Part shown: positions 12,729-24,495 of the stretch, piece by piece
How positions within the stretch are numbered: the stretch's first letter is position 1
How the letters are laid out: the number at the start of each line of letters is the position of its first letter
From: Hygrophila difformis
Lineage: Eukaryota > Streptophyta > Magnoliopsida > Lamiales > Acanthaceae
NCBI GenBank assembly: GCA_030278955.1
Contig: JAOANR010000009.1
Coordinates: 34,325,504-34,389,503, forward strand
Direction of reading: 5' to 3'
DNA: 64,000 bases
Position numbers and translations under genes: made by a program
Notes under the pieces: generated by a model
Told to the model about the DNA's origin: nothing
The model's input: the letters and a program-made list of their open reading frames with translations, nothing else
Databases searched by the model: none

Positions 12729-13064
12729 ATGGCTAGGCAAGACATGATGCAGTTGATGGTCAGGATGATGAGCGTTCATCTCGATTCCCACCAAACCCTA
12801 GATCAAATGAAGTACCGTATGGCTCAAGTGGAGGCCAATTTACATCACATGGGCAACTTGAGAGAGGCGAATCATCACCGCATAAACCAACTCGAACGCC
12901 AAGTCCAAACCCTCACTACACAAAACTTAATACTAAAGGAATACATCGATGCCCACGGGCAAGACTTAAACACTATCTTTGATGACCTACTACCGCCGAG
13001 TTCGGAGGAGGAAGATCCGGAGGAAGATCCTGCTACCCCACCGGGAGACGTCATGAGGCACTAG
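12729..13064 (+). CDS. Small coiled-coil ORF upstream of gag in G1
   Basis: A 111-codon frame lies between the minisatellite and gag. It begins MARQDMMQLMVRMM, has a heptad-like middle (about residues 45-80, with NQLERQVQTLTTQN) and an acidic C-terminus (SSEEEDPEEDP). I see no family match. It could be an accessory product or an upstream ORF that limits gag translation. Element N has no equivalent ORF at this place. Coding status is unproven. Confidence 0.45.
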   Translation: MARQDMMQLMVRMMSVHLDSHQTLDQMKYRMAQVEANLHHMGNLREANHHRINQLERQVQTLTTQNLILKEYIDAHGQDLNTIFDDLLPPSSEEEDPEEDPATPPGDVMRH

Positions 13065-13325
13065 AGATTCTACTGTTAGACATTGTTTTGCTAGAAAAAT
13101 ATTTCTACTTTTGTACTAAAATTTCTTTTGAGGAAATAAAATGCCCGATTTATTTTTTTAAATCAAAACAAAACAAGACAAAATAAAATAAAACCCGAAG
13201 CATACGATGCTTCTTAATCCGAACAAAGCACCACGTGCTAAATTACTACGCACATATACATTCATAGAAATTGCTTAGACTATATGCTAAATTCATCAGT
13301 CCTAAACTATCCTATTTGCACCAGA

Positions 13326-16300
13326 ATGGCACCCAGAGGAAGAGGAAGAGGAAGAACTCAAACCACTCCCCAAACCACCACTGAAACACCTATTGAAACA
13401 CCACCAAACGTCACTGAACCAATTCAACCTGATGAGGAACAACCCCAAGGTGCGCAGGACGCCCCCGCACCGAACAATGTGGGCGATCGTCTTAGGATGA
13501 TAGATGAAGTGTTGATTGCGCTCGGGAACGCGCAAGTCAACCAGGGTCAAGCTGCGGCGGTACCTCCGCCCCAAGCTCGCCCTAACTACCTGGCAATGGT
13601 GAATCCCTACCAGCCGCCCCACTATGCTGGTGAGGAGGATCCAACTAAACTGGAGGAATGGATCCGGACTTTTGACAAGCTGCTGGGAGCGGTCAAATGT
13701 CCGGAAGGAGAGAGGGTACATGTCGCTTCATACTACTTGGGAGGCGAAGCTGACGACTGGTGGCAAGCAACGCAAGCCAAACTGACTGAGGATGACGAGC
13801 CTTACTCGTGGATGGAGATGATGGAACTACTCAGGGATCGATTCTATCCCTTGAGTACTAAAGCTGCCATGTACGAAGAATTCCTGTCGTTGAAGCAAGG
13901 AGGCCAAACGGTGCAGGAATACTACACCCGCTTCAAGGAGCTGGTGAGGTTCGCACCAAGGCTAGTGCCTACTGATGCGGAAAAGGCACAGAAGTTCGAG
14001 ATGGGACTGAACCTGTCTGTGCGCGAGGTGATCGCGGGGGTACACTACCCCGATTTGCAAGCCGTATACGATCGCGCTGTAGCGGTAGCACGCGTGCAGC
14101 AGCTGAAAAGAAGGGTGAGTGGGGAGTCCAGCAGGGGTCCTCAAGACAAGAGAAGCCGAGACTCAAGAAACGAGAACAACACTGGACGGAACGAGCAGCG
14201 CAGAGGGTCAAATAGGCCCCAACGAAACAACACTGGGAGGAGGCTCAATCAAGAAGATCCGGTACCGCCTTGCCCGCGATGTGGACGACCACATCTGGCA
14301 AGGGGATGCCCGCAACAAGGCGCCTGTTACCGATGCGGTCGAATGGGTCACGTTCGACGGGAATGTCGAACTAGGCTCGAGAACATAACGAAGAGGGACG
14401 ATTTGGTCGCGGGGCAAGAACAGCCTCAAAACCAAAACGGGCGAAACGGCAATAACCAAGGGTACAGACCCCCTCAAAATAGACCGCAGAACCAGAACCA
14501 GAACCAACGACCTCCGCCCCCGCAGAATCAAAACCAACAACAAAATCAGCAGCCGAATGCGAATCAGCAGGGCAATCAGGGACGCCCTATGGGGAGGCTG
14601 AACGTGGTGAACCAAGCGGACGTGCCTGCGCAGGGAGAAGTGGTGGCAGGTACATTTCACGTTTTGAATACACCCCTTAGAGTTCTATTTGATTCTGGAG
14701 CTAGTTGCTCAATTATTGCATCAAGGATAGTGCCTGAGTTAGATCTACCTAAGTGCGAGAGAATTAGCTTAGGAATTCAATTGCCTTCTGGAGAAGTAGT
14801 GTCTTGCTCTAAACGATATAACGGAATTCCTATAGTGATAAAGAACGCAGAATTCTTCGCGAACTTGGTAGAATTTAACTTAAGAGACTTTGACATCATA
14901 CTGGGGATGGATTGGCTATCCCAGTATAAAGCGGTGATCGAATGCCAAAAGCAAAAGATCACCTTGTCAAAAAGTAGGGGAAAGAGAGTTATCTTTTACT
15001 CTCAGCCCCCTAAGAAAAGTAACAAAATCGTTAGTGCACTTAAACTAAGTAACTTGATGCGTAAGGGGTATGAACTATATGCGTGCTATGTGCACAACCT
15101 TGAGGCGGAAGAGGACAAGGTTGATAGCATACCAGTGGTAAGAGAATACCCGGACGTGTTCCCTGAACACGTTCCGGGCATGCCACCTGAGAGAGATCTT
15201 GAATTCACGATAGATCTCATTCCGGGGACAGAGCCTGTCTCAAAAGCTCCGTACCGGATGGCACCACTGGAAATGAAGGAGTTAAAGGAACAACTCGAGG
15301 AGCTATTGGGAAAAGGTTACATAAGACCGAGTACGTCCCCTTGGGGAGCACCGGTTTTATTTGTTAAGAAGAAAGACGGAGGGCTACGTCTTTGCATAGA
15401 TTACCGAGGACTAAACCAAGTGACTATTAAGAATAAATACCCCCTACCGAGAATAGAGGATCTGTTCGATCAACTGAAGGGAGCTTCAGTATTCTCGAAG
15501 ATCGATTTGCGATCTGGGTATCATCAATTGAGGATTGCCGAGAAGGACATTCCGAAGACGGCATTTCAAACACGATATGGCCATTACGAGTTCACAGTGT
15601 TATCCTTCGGGTTAACAAACGCTCCGGCCATGTTCATGAATCTCATGAACAACGTGTTTCGAGAATTGTTAGACCAGTGTGTCGTAGTGTTCATCGACGA
15701 CATCCTGATCTACTCGAAGAGCGAGGAGGAGCATGCGAAGCACTTACATCAAGTGTTAGAAATCTTGCGAAGAAACCAGCTATACGGCAAGCTGTCGAAA
15801 TGTGACTTCTGGCTGAAAGAAGTGGCATTTCTCGGACACATAGTATCCGCTGATGGAGTATCAGTGGATCCGGCAAAAGTTTCTGCCGTAACTGAATGGG
15901 CAACTCCGAAAAGTCCAACCGAAATAAGGAGTTTCCTTGGATTAGCCGGATATTATAGACGATTTGTGAAGGACTTTTCAAGGATTGCACGTCCTTTGAC
16001 CCAGCTACTTAAGAAAGGAGCAAAATACGAGTGGACCGAAGCATGTGAGACATCGTTTCAAGAGCTGAAGAAACGACTCACAACCACACCCGTATTAACA
16101 TTACCATCAGAGAATGGTGACTTCGAAGTGTATAGCGATGCTTCGAAGGAAGGTTTAGGTTGTGTCTTGATGCAAGACTCGAGAGTCGTAGCCTATGCAT
16201 CACGTCAACTAAAACCTCACGAGGAGAATTATCCGACCCACGACCTGGAGTTGGCAGCGGTCGTATTTGCTCTAAAGATATGGAGACATTATCTTTATGG

Positions 16301-18056
16301 GCGGAAGTGTCGAATGTTCACCGACCACAAAAGCTTGAAATATATATTCACTCAGAAGGAGTTGAATTTGAGACAGCGAAGGTGGTTGGAACTCATTAAA
16401 GACTACGATTTAGAGATAGCATACCACGAGGGGAAGGCGAATGTGGTAGCCGATGCCCTAAGTCGGAAAACCCAACACGTGACAAACTCGTTGGTAATTC
16501 CGCCGGCATTGTACATGGATTTGGCAAGATTGGAGTTAGAACTTGTGCATCCTGGCACAGTGAGAGAAACGATCAATGCCATGGTCGTAGAGACTCCAAT
16601 ATTAGACGAGATTCGACTCGCTCAACCGGGCGACCCGAAACTCGAGAAGATAAAAGGGTATATTGCCGAAGGAAAGGCAGTAGGATTTGCTGTCCACGAG
16701 GATGGAAGCATCCGTTTTAAAGGTAGATGGTGTGTGCCTTTTAAATGTGCCGAGTTAAAGCAAAGGTTGATGGAGGAAGGGCACAACACGCCATATTCCG
16801 TACATCCCGGAGGTGACAAGCTATACAAAGATCTGAAGAAGATCTATTGGTGGCCGGGAATGAAGAAGGAAGTGGCGAACTTCGTGGCGAGATGTCTCAC
16901 CTGCCAAAAGGTTAAGGCAGTGCGACATAAACCTTTAGGATTGATGCAACCACTAGAGATTCCAAGTTGGAAGTGGGATAGCATCTCAATGGACTTTGTC
17001 TCGGGATTACCCCGATCACCTAAAGGCATGAACAAGATTTGGGTGATTGTGGATAGGCTAACAAAGACAGCCATATTTATCCCAATGAAAGACACGTGGA
17101 CTATGGACCAATTGGCCCGAGCCTACATTGATAATGTGGTACGACGACATGGAGTACCACATGATATCATTTCCGATAGAGACAGTAGATTTGTCTCTCA
17201 TTTCTGGATGGAGTTACAAAAAGCTCTCGGTACTCAAATCAAAATGAGCACCGCATTCCACCCGATGACGGATGGACAAACCGAAAGAACAATCCAAACA
17301 CTAGAAGACATGCTGAGAGCATGTGTGTTGGAATTCAAAGGAAATTGGGAATCTCATTTACCCTTGATTGAGTTTTCTTATAATAATAGCTACCATGCTA
17401 GCATCGGCATGGCACCTTTCGAGGCATTGTATGGACGAAAGTGCCGAAGTTTTTTGAGCTGGGAAGAAAACGATAAGTCCGTGGTAGTGGGACCACAACT
17501 TATCGAAGACATGGCTTAACAAATCAAAGTGATCCAAGGGAAGATGAAAGCCGCTTAAGACCGTCAAAAGAGTTATGCCGACGTGAGACGACGAGACCTA
17601 GAATTTCAAGTGGGAGATAGGGTCATGCTAAAGATATCACCCATGAAGGGGGTGATGCGCTTTGGCAAACGAGGGAAGTTAAGTCCTCGATACATAGGAC
17701 CTTACGAAATTCTAGAACGAGTCGGAACTCTAGCCTACCGATTGGCTTTACCGCCACACTTAGATAGAGTTCATAATGTCTTCCATGTCTCGCAACTAAA
17801 GAAGTATGTGCCGGACCCGACACATGTACTTCAACCGGAGATAATTGAGCTCGATGAAGATTTGACTTACGAAGAAGTCCCAGTGCGTATTCTCGATACT
17901 AAGGAACGAGTAACGAGGAACAAAACCATCAAAATGATCAAGGTTCTTTGGTCAAATCACGAAAGTGAGACGGCAACTTGGGAAGTAGAATCCGATATGA
18001 GGGAACGATACCCGACATTGTTCCAAACCGATACCGACACAGTTATGGGGACATAA
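13326..18056 (+). pseudogene. gag-pol: G1 gag-pol polyprotein with two internal stops
   Basis: A single frame encodes the whole polyprotein. I chose the ATG at 13326 ([10 protein letters not shown]) because N's gag starts MAPRRKPEK; the frame itself opens at 13284. In order: Gag core ([20 protein letters not shown]), two zinc knuckles ([13 protein letters not shown] and [14 protein letters not shown], about 14266-14370), protease LFDSGAS (about 14684), RT with FIDD (about 15691), RNase H ([11 protein letters not shown], about 16130), integrase zinc region (about 16804-16910) and D,D,E core, then a chromodomain (about 17890-18040) ending in WEVESDMRERYPTLF. TAA stops at 17517-17519 and 17556-17558 replace glutamine codons present in sibling G2, and cut off the integrase tail and chromodomain. 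The chromodomain clade and sequence fit Tekay/Del. Confidence 0.93.
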
Positions 18057-18285
18057 CTGCAATCTTAAGGGGGAGAGGATGTCATACCCCCTAATCTTCC
18101 GTGCATTTTTGTAAACTTTTGAACTACGTTATGGCTTGATCCCTTTACCGGGTACGTAGGCAGCTTAGAAGTTTTAATTCTAAGTTCAGTCACAAAACAA
18201 TAATACAAACACAAGACCTTAGCACGAGACGAGAAAAGCCGAAACACAACTTCGAGGACGAAGTTGATTCTTAAGGAGGGTAGAC
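18057..18285 (+). other. G1 3' untranslated region with two polypurine tracts
   Basis: The tract AAGGGGGAGAGGATG at about 18066 is followed by TCATACCCC, which looks like an old LTR start. A second tract, AAGGAGGG at about 18273, lies just before the real 3' LTR. The same pair is present in N and G2. Confidence 0.7.
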
Positions 18286-20885
18286 TGTAATACCCGAGAA
18301 TTTTCCAACATAAAATAAAACAATAATTAAATAAATAAATAATAAATAAAATAAATACTATAAATAAATAAACAAATCCAGCAAATAAAAGAAATAAATA
18401 AAGATAAGGAAATGAGAAATGAGATTTTTACTTAAAAAGGAATTAAAGGAATTTAATTAAACAAAAGGATGGATAAATGGTACACCAAAACCCGACACTA
18501 AGGAACTCGAGTATTCGAGTCCAAAACATCCAATTAGACTCGAGCAAAAATTTAGAGAGAAAGTATGAACCCGAATATACCCCGGAAATCGGAATTCGGG
18601 AGCATAGAGGGATAGAAACCCGAAAGAGAGGCGGAAAAGCACGACGGATCGCACGACCCGCCCGGACCGAAGTCCAGGCGAAGTCGGCGCGGTGGCCGCG
18701 CGGTAAAGTGGCTTCAGCGCGCCACGACCGCGCCACTTCACAGATTCGTTTGTTGCGTGAATCTCTCGCCCGAACGCGGATTTTTCGACTTTCGGTTGAA
18801 CATCTCTCGACTCCAGACCTTTAGGTCGGTTGTGGACGCCCTAGGGATTAAGAATTCTATAAATAAGCCCATTGGGAGCCCCAAACAAGTTTACAAAACC
18901 CTACACTCTTCTATACGTTCGAAACCCTAAATTCGGAGTCGACGGAAAGCACCAAACGGAGGCAACAGCTTTGGACGAAAATCCAAGCATCTCCAAACGT
19001 TGTGGTAAGCTCTAGTTCGATAAATCTTTTCACGTTTCAATCCGAAAATGGATTCTAACTTCGGTTCTTTTCTTTCTACACCCCGTATCGAATCTAGATC
19101 GTAGAACCCGACGAACGGAGAGGAGAAACGGTGATCTGGAAGCCACGCCTCCGAACTAGACATTCCCGACGTTCATAGACACTGTAAGTTAACCTTACAT
19201 GGTTTTGGGAGATTTTAAAACGTTCGAAACCTAAAAGATTCAACACGAACCATAAATCTGTCCACTTTTGTGTTTCTACCGACGCAACAGATTTGGTGAA
19301 TTTTTCCGACCCTTAAAACGAACTCAAACGGAAAAACTTAAAACACGAAAAACGTTCTAAGACTTAGACCTAGCTACTGTAAGAATTTGAGAATTTTTGG
19401 AGTTGATTTGTTATGTGAAAACCCGTTGAAACCGAACTGTTTGATTCTAGATCTTGAAATCTTGGACAGAACTTAGGAATGATCTTGATCACGTTTTTGA
19501 CATAGGATCTAGGCTGTTTTAGATCTTTGGCCAAACATAAAAGTTGTAGATAAATGTCTTAAGATGATCCCTGTCAAATTTCATTAAATTTGGAGTTGAA
19601 TGGATATGGTAGAATTTGAAATCTTTAAACTGTGGTGCATTAAACTCGGACAGATTTCTTCTTATGCGAAAATTGGCGATTTTGACCTACTTAGGTATCT
19701 CGGATTGAAAAAGTTAAAACACGAAAGTTGTAGATCTTGATGTTTCAGAGTCAGATATGAAATTTTGGAATTTTTGGAGTTAAATCTGATTTTAGACGAA
19801 TTTTGTAGTAAACTGTGATTTACCGAAACGAAATCTTGAAATCTTGTTGGAACATGGAATTAACCTTTAGGGTTGAAACGAATTGAGATATTATTTCTAA
19901 ATTATTACAATGGAAGGCAGATTTTAAAAACTAAATCCCCTTACAAACTTGATAAATTAAAATTAGGGGTGAGTGCTCTGTAGGGTGCCCCCTAACGATT
20001 CACTTCGTGCCGTAATGGACGATGGTGACCCCGCGCGCTAAATTTGAGATATGGATTGCCTAAATGGCGAAACTTAGAGCCTACACTCTCGTGAATATCC
20101 GTATGGGTTTCCCGAGGCTCCGGAGTGGTACTGGGTATGGCTGATACGGCTGCGGCCGCCGGGCTACCGGCTAAACTTGTTGACATCGCGATTTTTATCG
20201 TGAAACTTTGAAATACCAAATCGGGAATGTAATGGGGATTCTAAATTAAATTAAACTAGATTAAATGATATTGTTGTCAAATTAAATTATTTAAATGCTT
20301 TATTTAAATTATGGCTATTATCTTGAACCATGTGATATGTGTTATTAAATAGAGCCTGAGATAAACTATGCTATTGGATATGCATTAGATGAAATTAAAT
20401 ATTATGTTATTATCATGCTTTTGTTAAATTATTAAATTTATGGCTTTTAAACCCTACGATCATGCATGTGTTAACTTACTCAGCAATTTTGCTGACCAAA
20501 ACCATTTTTATTCCTTTCTTTACAGAATATGTGGAATGAGCCTGTATGAGCACGAATCATGCATGGGATTTTGGGAATTGTTATTTTGCTTTTAAATTTC
20601 GTACTTAGACTATATTATGAACGGGCCTGTTTAACCCGTGTTTTGGCCATGTCGGCCCTTTTTATATTTTCCGCTGCGATACTGTACTAAACCAAATATT
20701 TCCGCTGCGCTATGCTATTATTATTTTCGAATTATATTGTATGGGCTATTTTGAATGCTTTAAATGTTTTAAATCCTGCAATACCTAGCCTTGCATCTCT
20801 TTAGTAAGCTCGGAGAAACCGTGTCTTACTAGGGAGATGTGGCGGTGACATCCCGACCTGGGTGACCAAAAACCGGGGTGTTACA
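18286..20885 (+). repeat. G1 3' LTR
   Basis: 2,600 bp; about 15 substitutions or small indels relative to 9700-12301. Ends at GGTGTTACA, followed by the target duplication AAAGG. Confidence 0.97.
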
Positions 20886-21642
20886 AAAGGCAACACCTAT
20901 GATAGGAAGAACTCGATCAGAACAGCATTCTGGCCAATTCCTCCGGCTTGATTCTGTGTTTCCGGCCTTCTTCTCCCATTGTTAGATGATTTCAGAGAGT
21001 TTCTGTCAATGAATGGTAAGTCTGATATATAAAATGACGATAAACGGGCCTTAAAACCGTGTTCGGGAGGTTAGAAAACTGCTCAACCGCGACTGTGGCG
21101 CAAAAAGTGGCGCTCGGAAGAGGTTTTCGGCGCCACCAAGGAGCTGCGGCGCATACGAAGATTTTCCGAATTTTTGAAAGTGGCGCATTTTGTGGCGCTC
21201 CGGAGTACTTTTCGGCGCCACCAAGGCATTGCGGCGCATCCTGAAGCTTTTTTCCATCCGAAATTTTCCTAAGTGTTGAGGTGGCGCATAATGTGGCGCT
21301 CAAGCATGATTTTAGGCGCCACCATGCCCATGTGGCGCATTCTGGAGCTTTCCGGTGTTGAAAATTCCGAATTTTGCATCCTTTGACCTCCGAACATCTT
21401 CTTTCTTCATTTTAATGCTTGAAACATCATTGCAATGTATTAGAATCGCCAAAGTCTTATTAAAAAGCATAAAACAAGGTAAATTGGGCTTGGATAAGCT
21501 CAATTTAACCGGTCTTATTAATATTTACACATCACATGAAATATACATTAAAAAGCAGTAAAATAAGGTCTCATGCATGCAAATTTAGGTTCATTTTAAC
21601 ATAATTTAAGCTTATTTAAATGTGGTTTCACGAGGTGCATCA
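20886..21642 (-). repeat. A1 5' LTR, outer part
   Basis: Continues A1's LTR after G1. It holds a TATA-like TTTATATATC on the minus strand at about 21017-21027, with the palindrome array 21091-21345 upstream of it. It ends ...GCATCA at 21642, where sequence shared with N's 3' LTR begins. The total LTR length without G1 is about 1.9 kb. Confidence 0.8.
21091..21345. repeat. GGCGCC-type palindrome array in A1 U3
   Basis: Three units with cores at 21129, 21214 and 21315 (spacing 85 and 101 bp). Each has two GTGGCGC boxes, a TTTT(A/C)GGCGCCACC box and a closing G(T/C)GGCGCAT box. It lies upstream of the likely TATA box, i.e. in U3. Confidence 0.85.
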
Positions 21643-22405
21643 TGGACATAAGAGCCCAAGCGTATGACTAGCGGACGTAAGGGCCCTAGTGAAATATTGA
21701 CCATGAGGCTAGTGGACATAAGAGCCCTAGCGAATGGTGATCTATAAGAGAAACGAAACGAGAAATTTATAAGAGATTTAATTAAATCCTTGCTAAATTG
21801 TGTTTTGGTTTATATCAATTTATTTAATCGCCTTGCAAGTTATATATGTGATCATTTGGCATCCATACCTTTGATTTTTACAATTAAATTCCATTATCTT
21901 GACGAGTTAATTTATATAGTGCCTGCAATCATGCTAAATGTAAGTCAATTCTTTCTTAAATAATTAAAGGCCTTGAAACCCCATTATTGTATGCTAGGGG
22001 TTAACTACACAGCATGTTTATGCTGACAAACCGTTGCTCTTTTTTTCTTTTCAGAGTATGAGGCTTACACATGAGCATACCATGCATTGGGATTTTGGGA
22101 ACGTTTACTCTCGTTTTTATACATGACTTGCATAACGGGCTTGTATAACCTGTGTTTTGGCCGTGTTGGCCCTATCTATATTTCCGCTGCTATACCTATA
22201 TTTGAATATTACTTTCCGCTGCAACTTAGATAATACTATGTAATATTTTTTTTTGTTATATATTTATAAATGGGCCGTTTGAAAGGTTTTAAATTCTGAA
22301 AACCATAGCCTTGCATCTCTCTATGAAGCTCGGAGAAACCGTGTCTTGCTAGGGAGGTGTGGCGGTGACATCCTGGCTTGGGTTATCAAAAACCGGGGTG
22401 TTAGA
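21643..22405 (+). repeat. N 5' LTR, 3'-terminal part only
   Basis: Matches the end of the LTR at 24496-27858 from TGGACATAAGAGCCC onward, without the 508-bp hAT insertion. The terminal base pair is altered (TTAGA for TTACA). Confidence 0.92.
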
Positions 22406-22408
22406 AGG

Positions 22409-22420
22409 TGGTATCAGAGC
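22409..22420 (+). other. N primer-binding site (tRNA-iMet)
   Basis: TGGTATCAGAGC, three bases after the LTR end. Confidence 0.93.
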
Positions 22421-23039
22421 CCGGAATATTTTAAAACTATTATTTTAGAGAGCCGGAATATTTTTAAATCTATTGTCATTATTATTTTTAAACTATTATT
22501 TTTAAACCATTATTATTATTACTTTAAAGCTATTATTTTTAGAAGCCCAAATTATTATTTCAAATTTTTAGCCAAATATTTAGTCACTATGTTGGCCCAA
22601 TTATTTTGGCCCAATACCCTTGTTTTTACTTAAGCCCAAACAATTTATTTCTTTTGGCCCAATATAGTGAACCAAACCTTTTACCCTTGTTTCTAATTAT
22701 CCATGAAAATAAAATTATTTTAAAACTCATGGATAAATAAATGCATGCATAAAGTAAATTTTATTGGGGGGATTGCATATGCATACATACATATTTGCAC
22801 TAACTCTCTTTTTATGTGAACTATCTGCGTTAAATAACATTCCTAGTTTTAGACTTCGGCTTGACATCTACTTAGGAGCGCTAACTTGAGACTAATCTTG
22901 CTTTAGTCTTAGATGTTGAACAAGAATACTTAGCGTGCCCACGTCTATCATTTTCCCCTACCATTCATATCTTCTAGATCTTCTTTACTCTAACGAGCCA
23001 TAGATTAGAAACTCATCTTCGCGTGCTTAATAACAGAGA
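22421..23039 (+). other. N leader
   Basis: AT-rich noncoding leader with short TTATTATTTTTAAA-type repeats. No ORF comparable to the small leader ORF of G1. Confidence 0.6.
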
Positions 23040-24161
23040 ATGGCACCTAGAAGAAAACCGGAGAAGGTAAGCCCAAACGGCACTGACACTGACCTCCCGA
23101 ACGCACCTAACAACAATGAGATTCCTCCGAACGTAGAAGATCGAGCGCCTCCTATTCCCAACAACATGGATGAACGTTCAAGGACGGTAGAAGAAGTACT
23201 CGTAGCATTAGGAAACGCCGAGGTGCATAGGGCACAAGCGGCAATACCTCCGCCAGTAGCTCGAAACAACTATCTAGCTTTGGTAAGTCCTTATCAACCA
23301 CCACACTATGATGGGGAGGAAGACCCCGCCAAACTAGAGGGGTGGATCCGTACCTTTGATAAACTTTTGGACGCTATCAAATGCCCCGACGAGGAGAAGA
23401 TACGTGTAGTGACCTACTACTTAGGAGGCGAAGCCGATGAGTGGTGGCAAAATCTTCAAATGAATTCAGAGGAAGATGAAGAAGCCTACACCTGGGAAGG
23501 ACTTAAGGAAGCCTTGAGAGAAAGATTCTACCCACTGAGCACCAAGACTGCGAAATACGAGGAATTCATCAACCTGAAGCAAGGTGCACAAACAATGCAA
23601 GAGTACTACACCAAATTCAAAGAGCTATTACAATTTGCTACGAGGCTAGTACCAACCGACTCTGACAAGGCTCAGAAATTCGAGATGGGTCTGAACCTTA
23701 GTATCCGGGAGATACTTGCAGTAGGACAATTCACGAACCTACAGACGATTTATGATCGCGCTGTAGCAATTGCTCGAATCCAGCAGTTGAAGCGTAAGGA
23801 AAATGGTGACTCGAGCAAGGACTCTCAAGCACTTGAGAAGAAGGATCTGAAAGACAACAATAACAACTCTAGGAAAAACAATGGATCTCGAAGGAAAGAA
23901 AATAAAGGCCTCGGGAATGGAAGAGATGACAACCGTGAAGCATTCATACCACGCTGCCCACGATGCAACCATGCACATCTGGTGCGCCAGTGCCCGAAGC
24001 CTGGAGCCTGCTATAAGTGCGGCAAGTTTGGTGACAAGGCTGGGGGATGTCGAACGCCAGAGGAGGTGATCGAAAGGAGAATAGATCTGGTGAACCTTCA
24101 GCAAGGAGAGGCTGACAAGGAACAAGGTCAGAACCCGAACATCCTTGAGAATAATGCGTAG
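23040..24161 (+). CDS. gag: Gag of element N
   Basis: An uninterrupted 373-codon frame starting MAPRRKPEK. The Gag core is clear (YQPPHYDGEEDPAKLEGW at about residue 83, GGEADEWW at about 137, [11 protein letters not shown] at about 160), followed by a Lys/Asn-rich linker. The first knuckle, CPRCNHAHLVRQC, is intact. The second, CYKCGKFGDKAGGC, has Asp where the zinc-binding His should be (G1 has His). The protein should still assemble, but RNA binding may be weaker. A stop follows soon after the knuckles and no protease or RT exists downstream. An open gag in an element lacking pol suggests either youth or selection on Gag. Confidence 0.9.
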   Translation: MAPRRKPEKVSPNGTDTDLPNAPNNNEIPPNVEDRAPPIPNNMDERSRTVEEVLVALGNAEVHRAQAAIPPPVARNNYLALVSPYQPPHYDGEEDPAKLEGWIRTFDKLLDAIKCPDEEKIRVVTYYLGGEADEWWQNLQMNSEEDEEAYTWEGLKEALRERFYPLSTKTAKYEEFINLKQGAQTMQEYYTKFKELLQFATRLVPTDSDKAQKFEMGLNLSIREILAVGQFTNLQTIYDRAVAIARIQQLKRKENGDSSKDSQALEKKDLKDNNNNSRKNNGSRRKENKGLGNGRDDNREAFIPRCPRCNHAHLVRQCPKPGACYKCGKFGDKAGGCRTPEEVIERRIDLVNLQQGEADKEQGQNPNILENNA

Positions 24162-24495
24162 GCAGTTATGGGGACATAACTGTAATCTTAAGGGTGGAGG
24201 ATGTAACAATCCGAATATTATTATCCCAAATCAATAAATAAATAAATTCAAATTGTTTTGAACTACGTCATGGCTTGATCCCTTTTTCACAGGGTACATA
24301 AGCAACTTGGAAATTTCAATTCTTGGTTCAGTCAAATGATACTATAAAATAATACAAACAATAACATATGATAACGCAATAAAACAATAACGCAATATAG
24401 AAATGAACGAAAAGAAAGATAGAACCCTAGTTCTAAGCTCGTGAAAAGCTAGGAAGCAACTTCGGGGACGAAGTTGATTCTTAAGGGGTGTAGAA
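24162..24495 (+). other. N 3' untranslated region
   Basis: Homologous to 18035-18285 of G1. Contains an upstream polypurine tract (AAGGGTGGAGGATGTAAC) and a second tract (AAGGGGTG) before the 3' LTR. Confidence 0.75.

Larger units (their letters stand above)
9700..20885 (+). mobile_element. Complete Tekay-type chromovirus element G1
   Basis: Two nearly identical 2.6-kb LTRs flank a 5,984-bp interior with a tRNA-iMet primer site, a small leader ORF, one gag-pol frame and a C-terminal chromodomain. The ends are TGTAATACCC and GGGTGTTACA (9/10 inverted match). The flanks are AAAGG at 9695-9699 and AAAGG at 20886-20890, a 5-bp target duplication. About 15 LTR differences by eye suggest a recent insertion. 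The target was the 5' LTR of A1. Confidence 0.97.
1..21642 (-). mobile_element. Athila-type Ty3/gypsy element A1, 5' part, interrupted
   Basis: Reading leftwards on the minus strand there is a 5' LTR, a tRNA-Asp primer site, gag, pol with the order protease-RT-RNase H-integrase, a 2-kb spacer and an env-position ORF that runs off the window. This order, the primer site and the pol sequence (LCDLGSS protease, FMDD reverse transcriptase) fit the Athila lineage. The 5' LTR is split by element G1 at 9700-20885. The LTR outer end at 21642 abuts an LTR of element N, so A1 inserted into N. Gag and pol carry several frameshifts and stops, so this copy is not autonomous. The 3' LTR is outside the window. 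Confidence 0.9.

Noticed and set aside
13302..14660. Antisense frames of 60-150 codons across G1 gag
   Set aside because: Shadows of the real gag frame with no recognisable domains.
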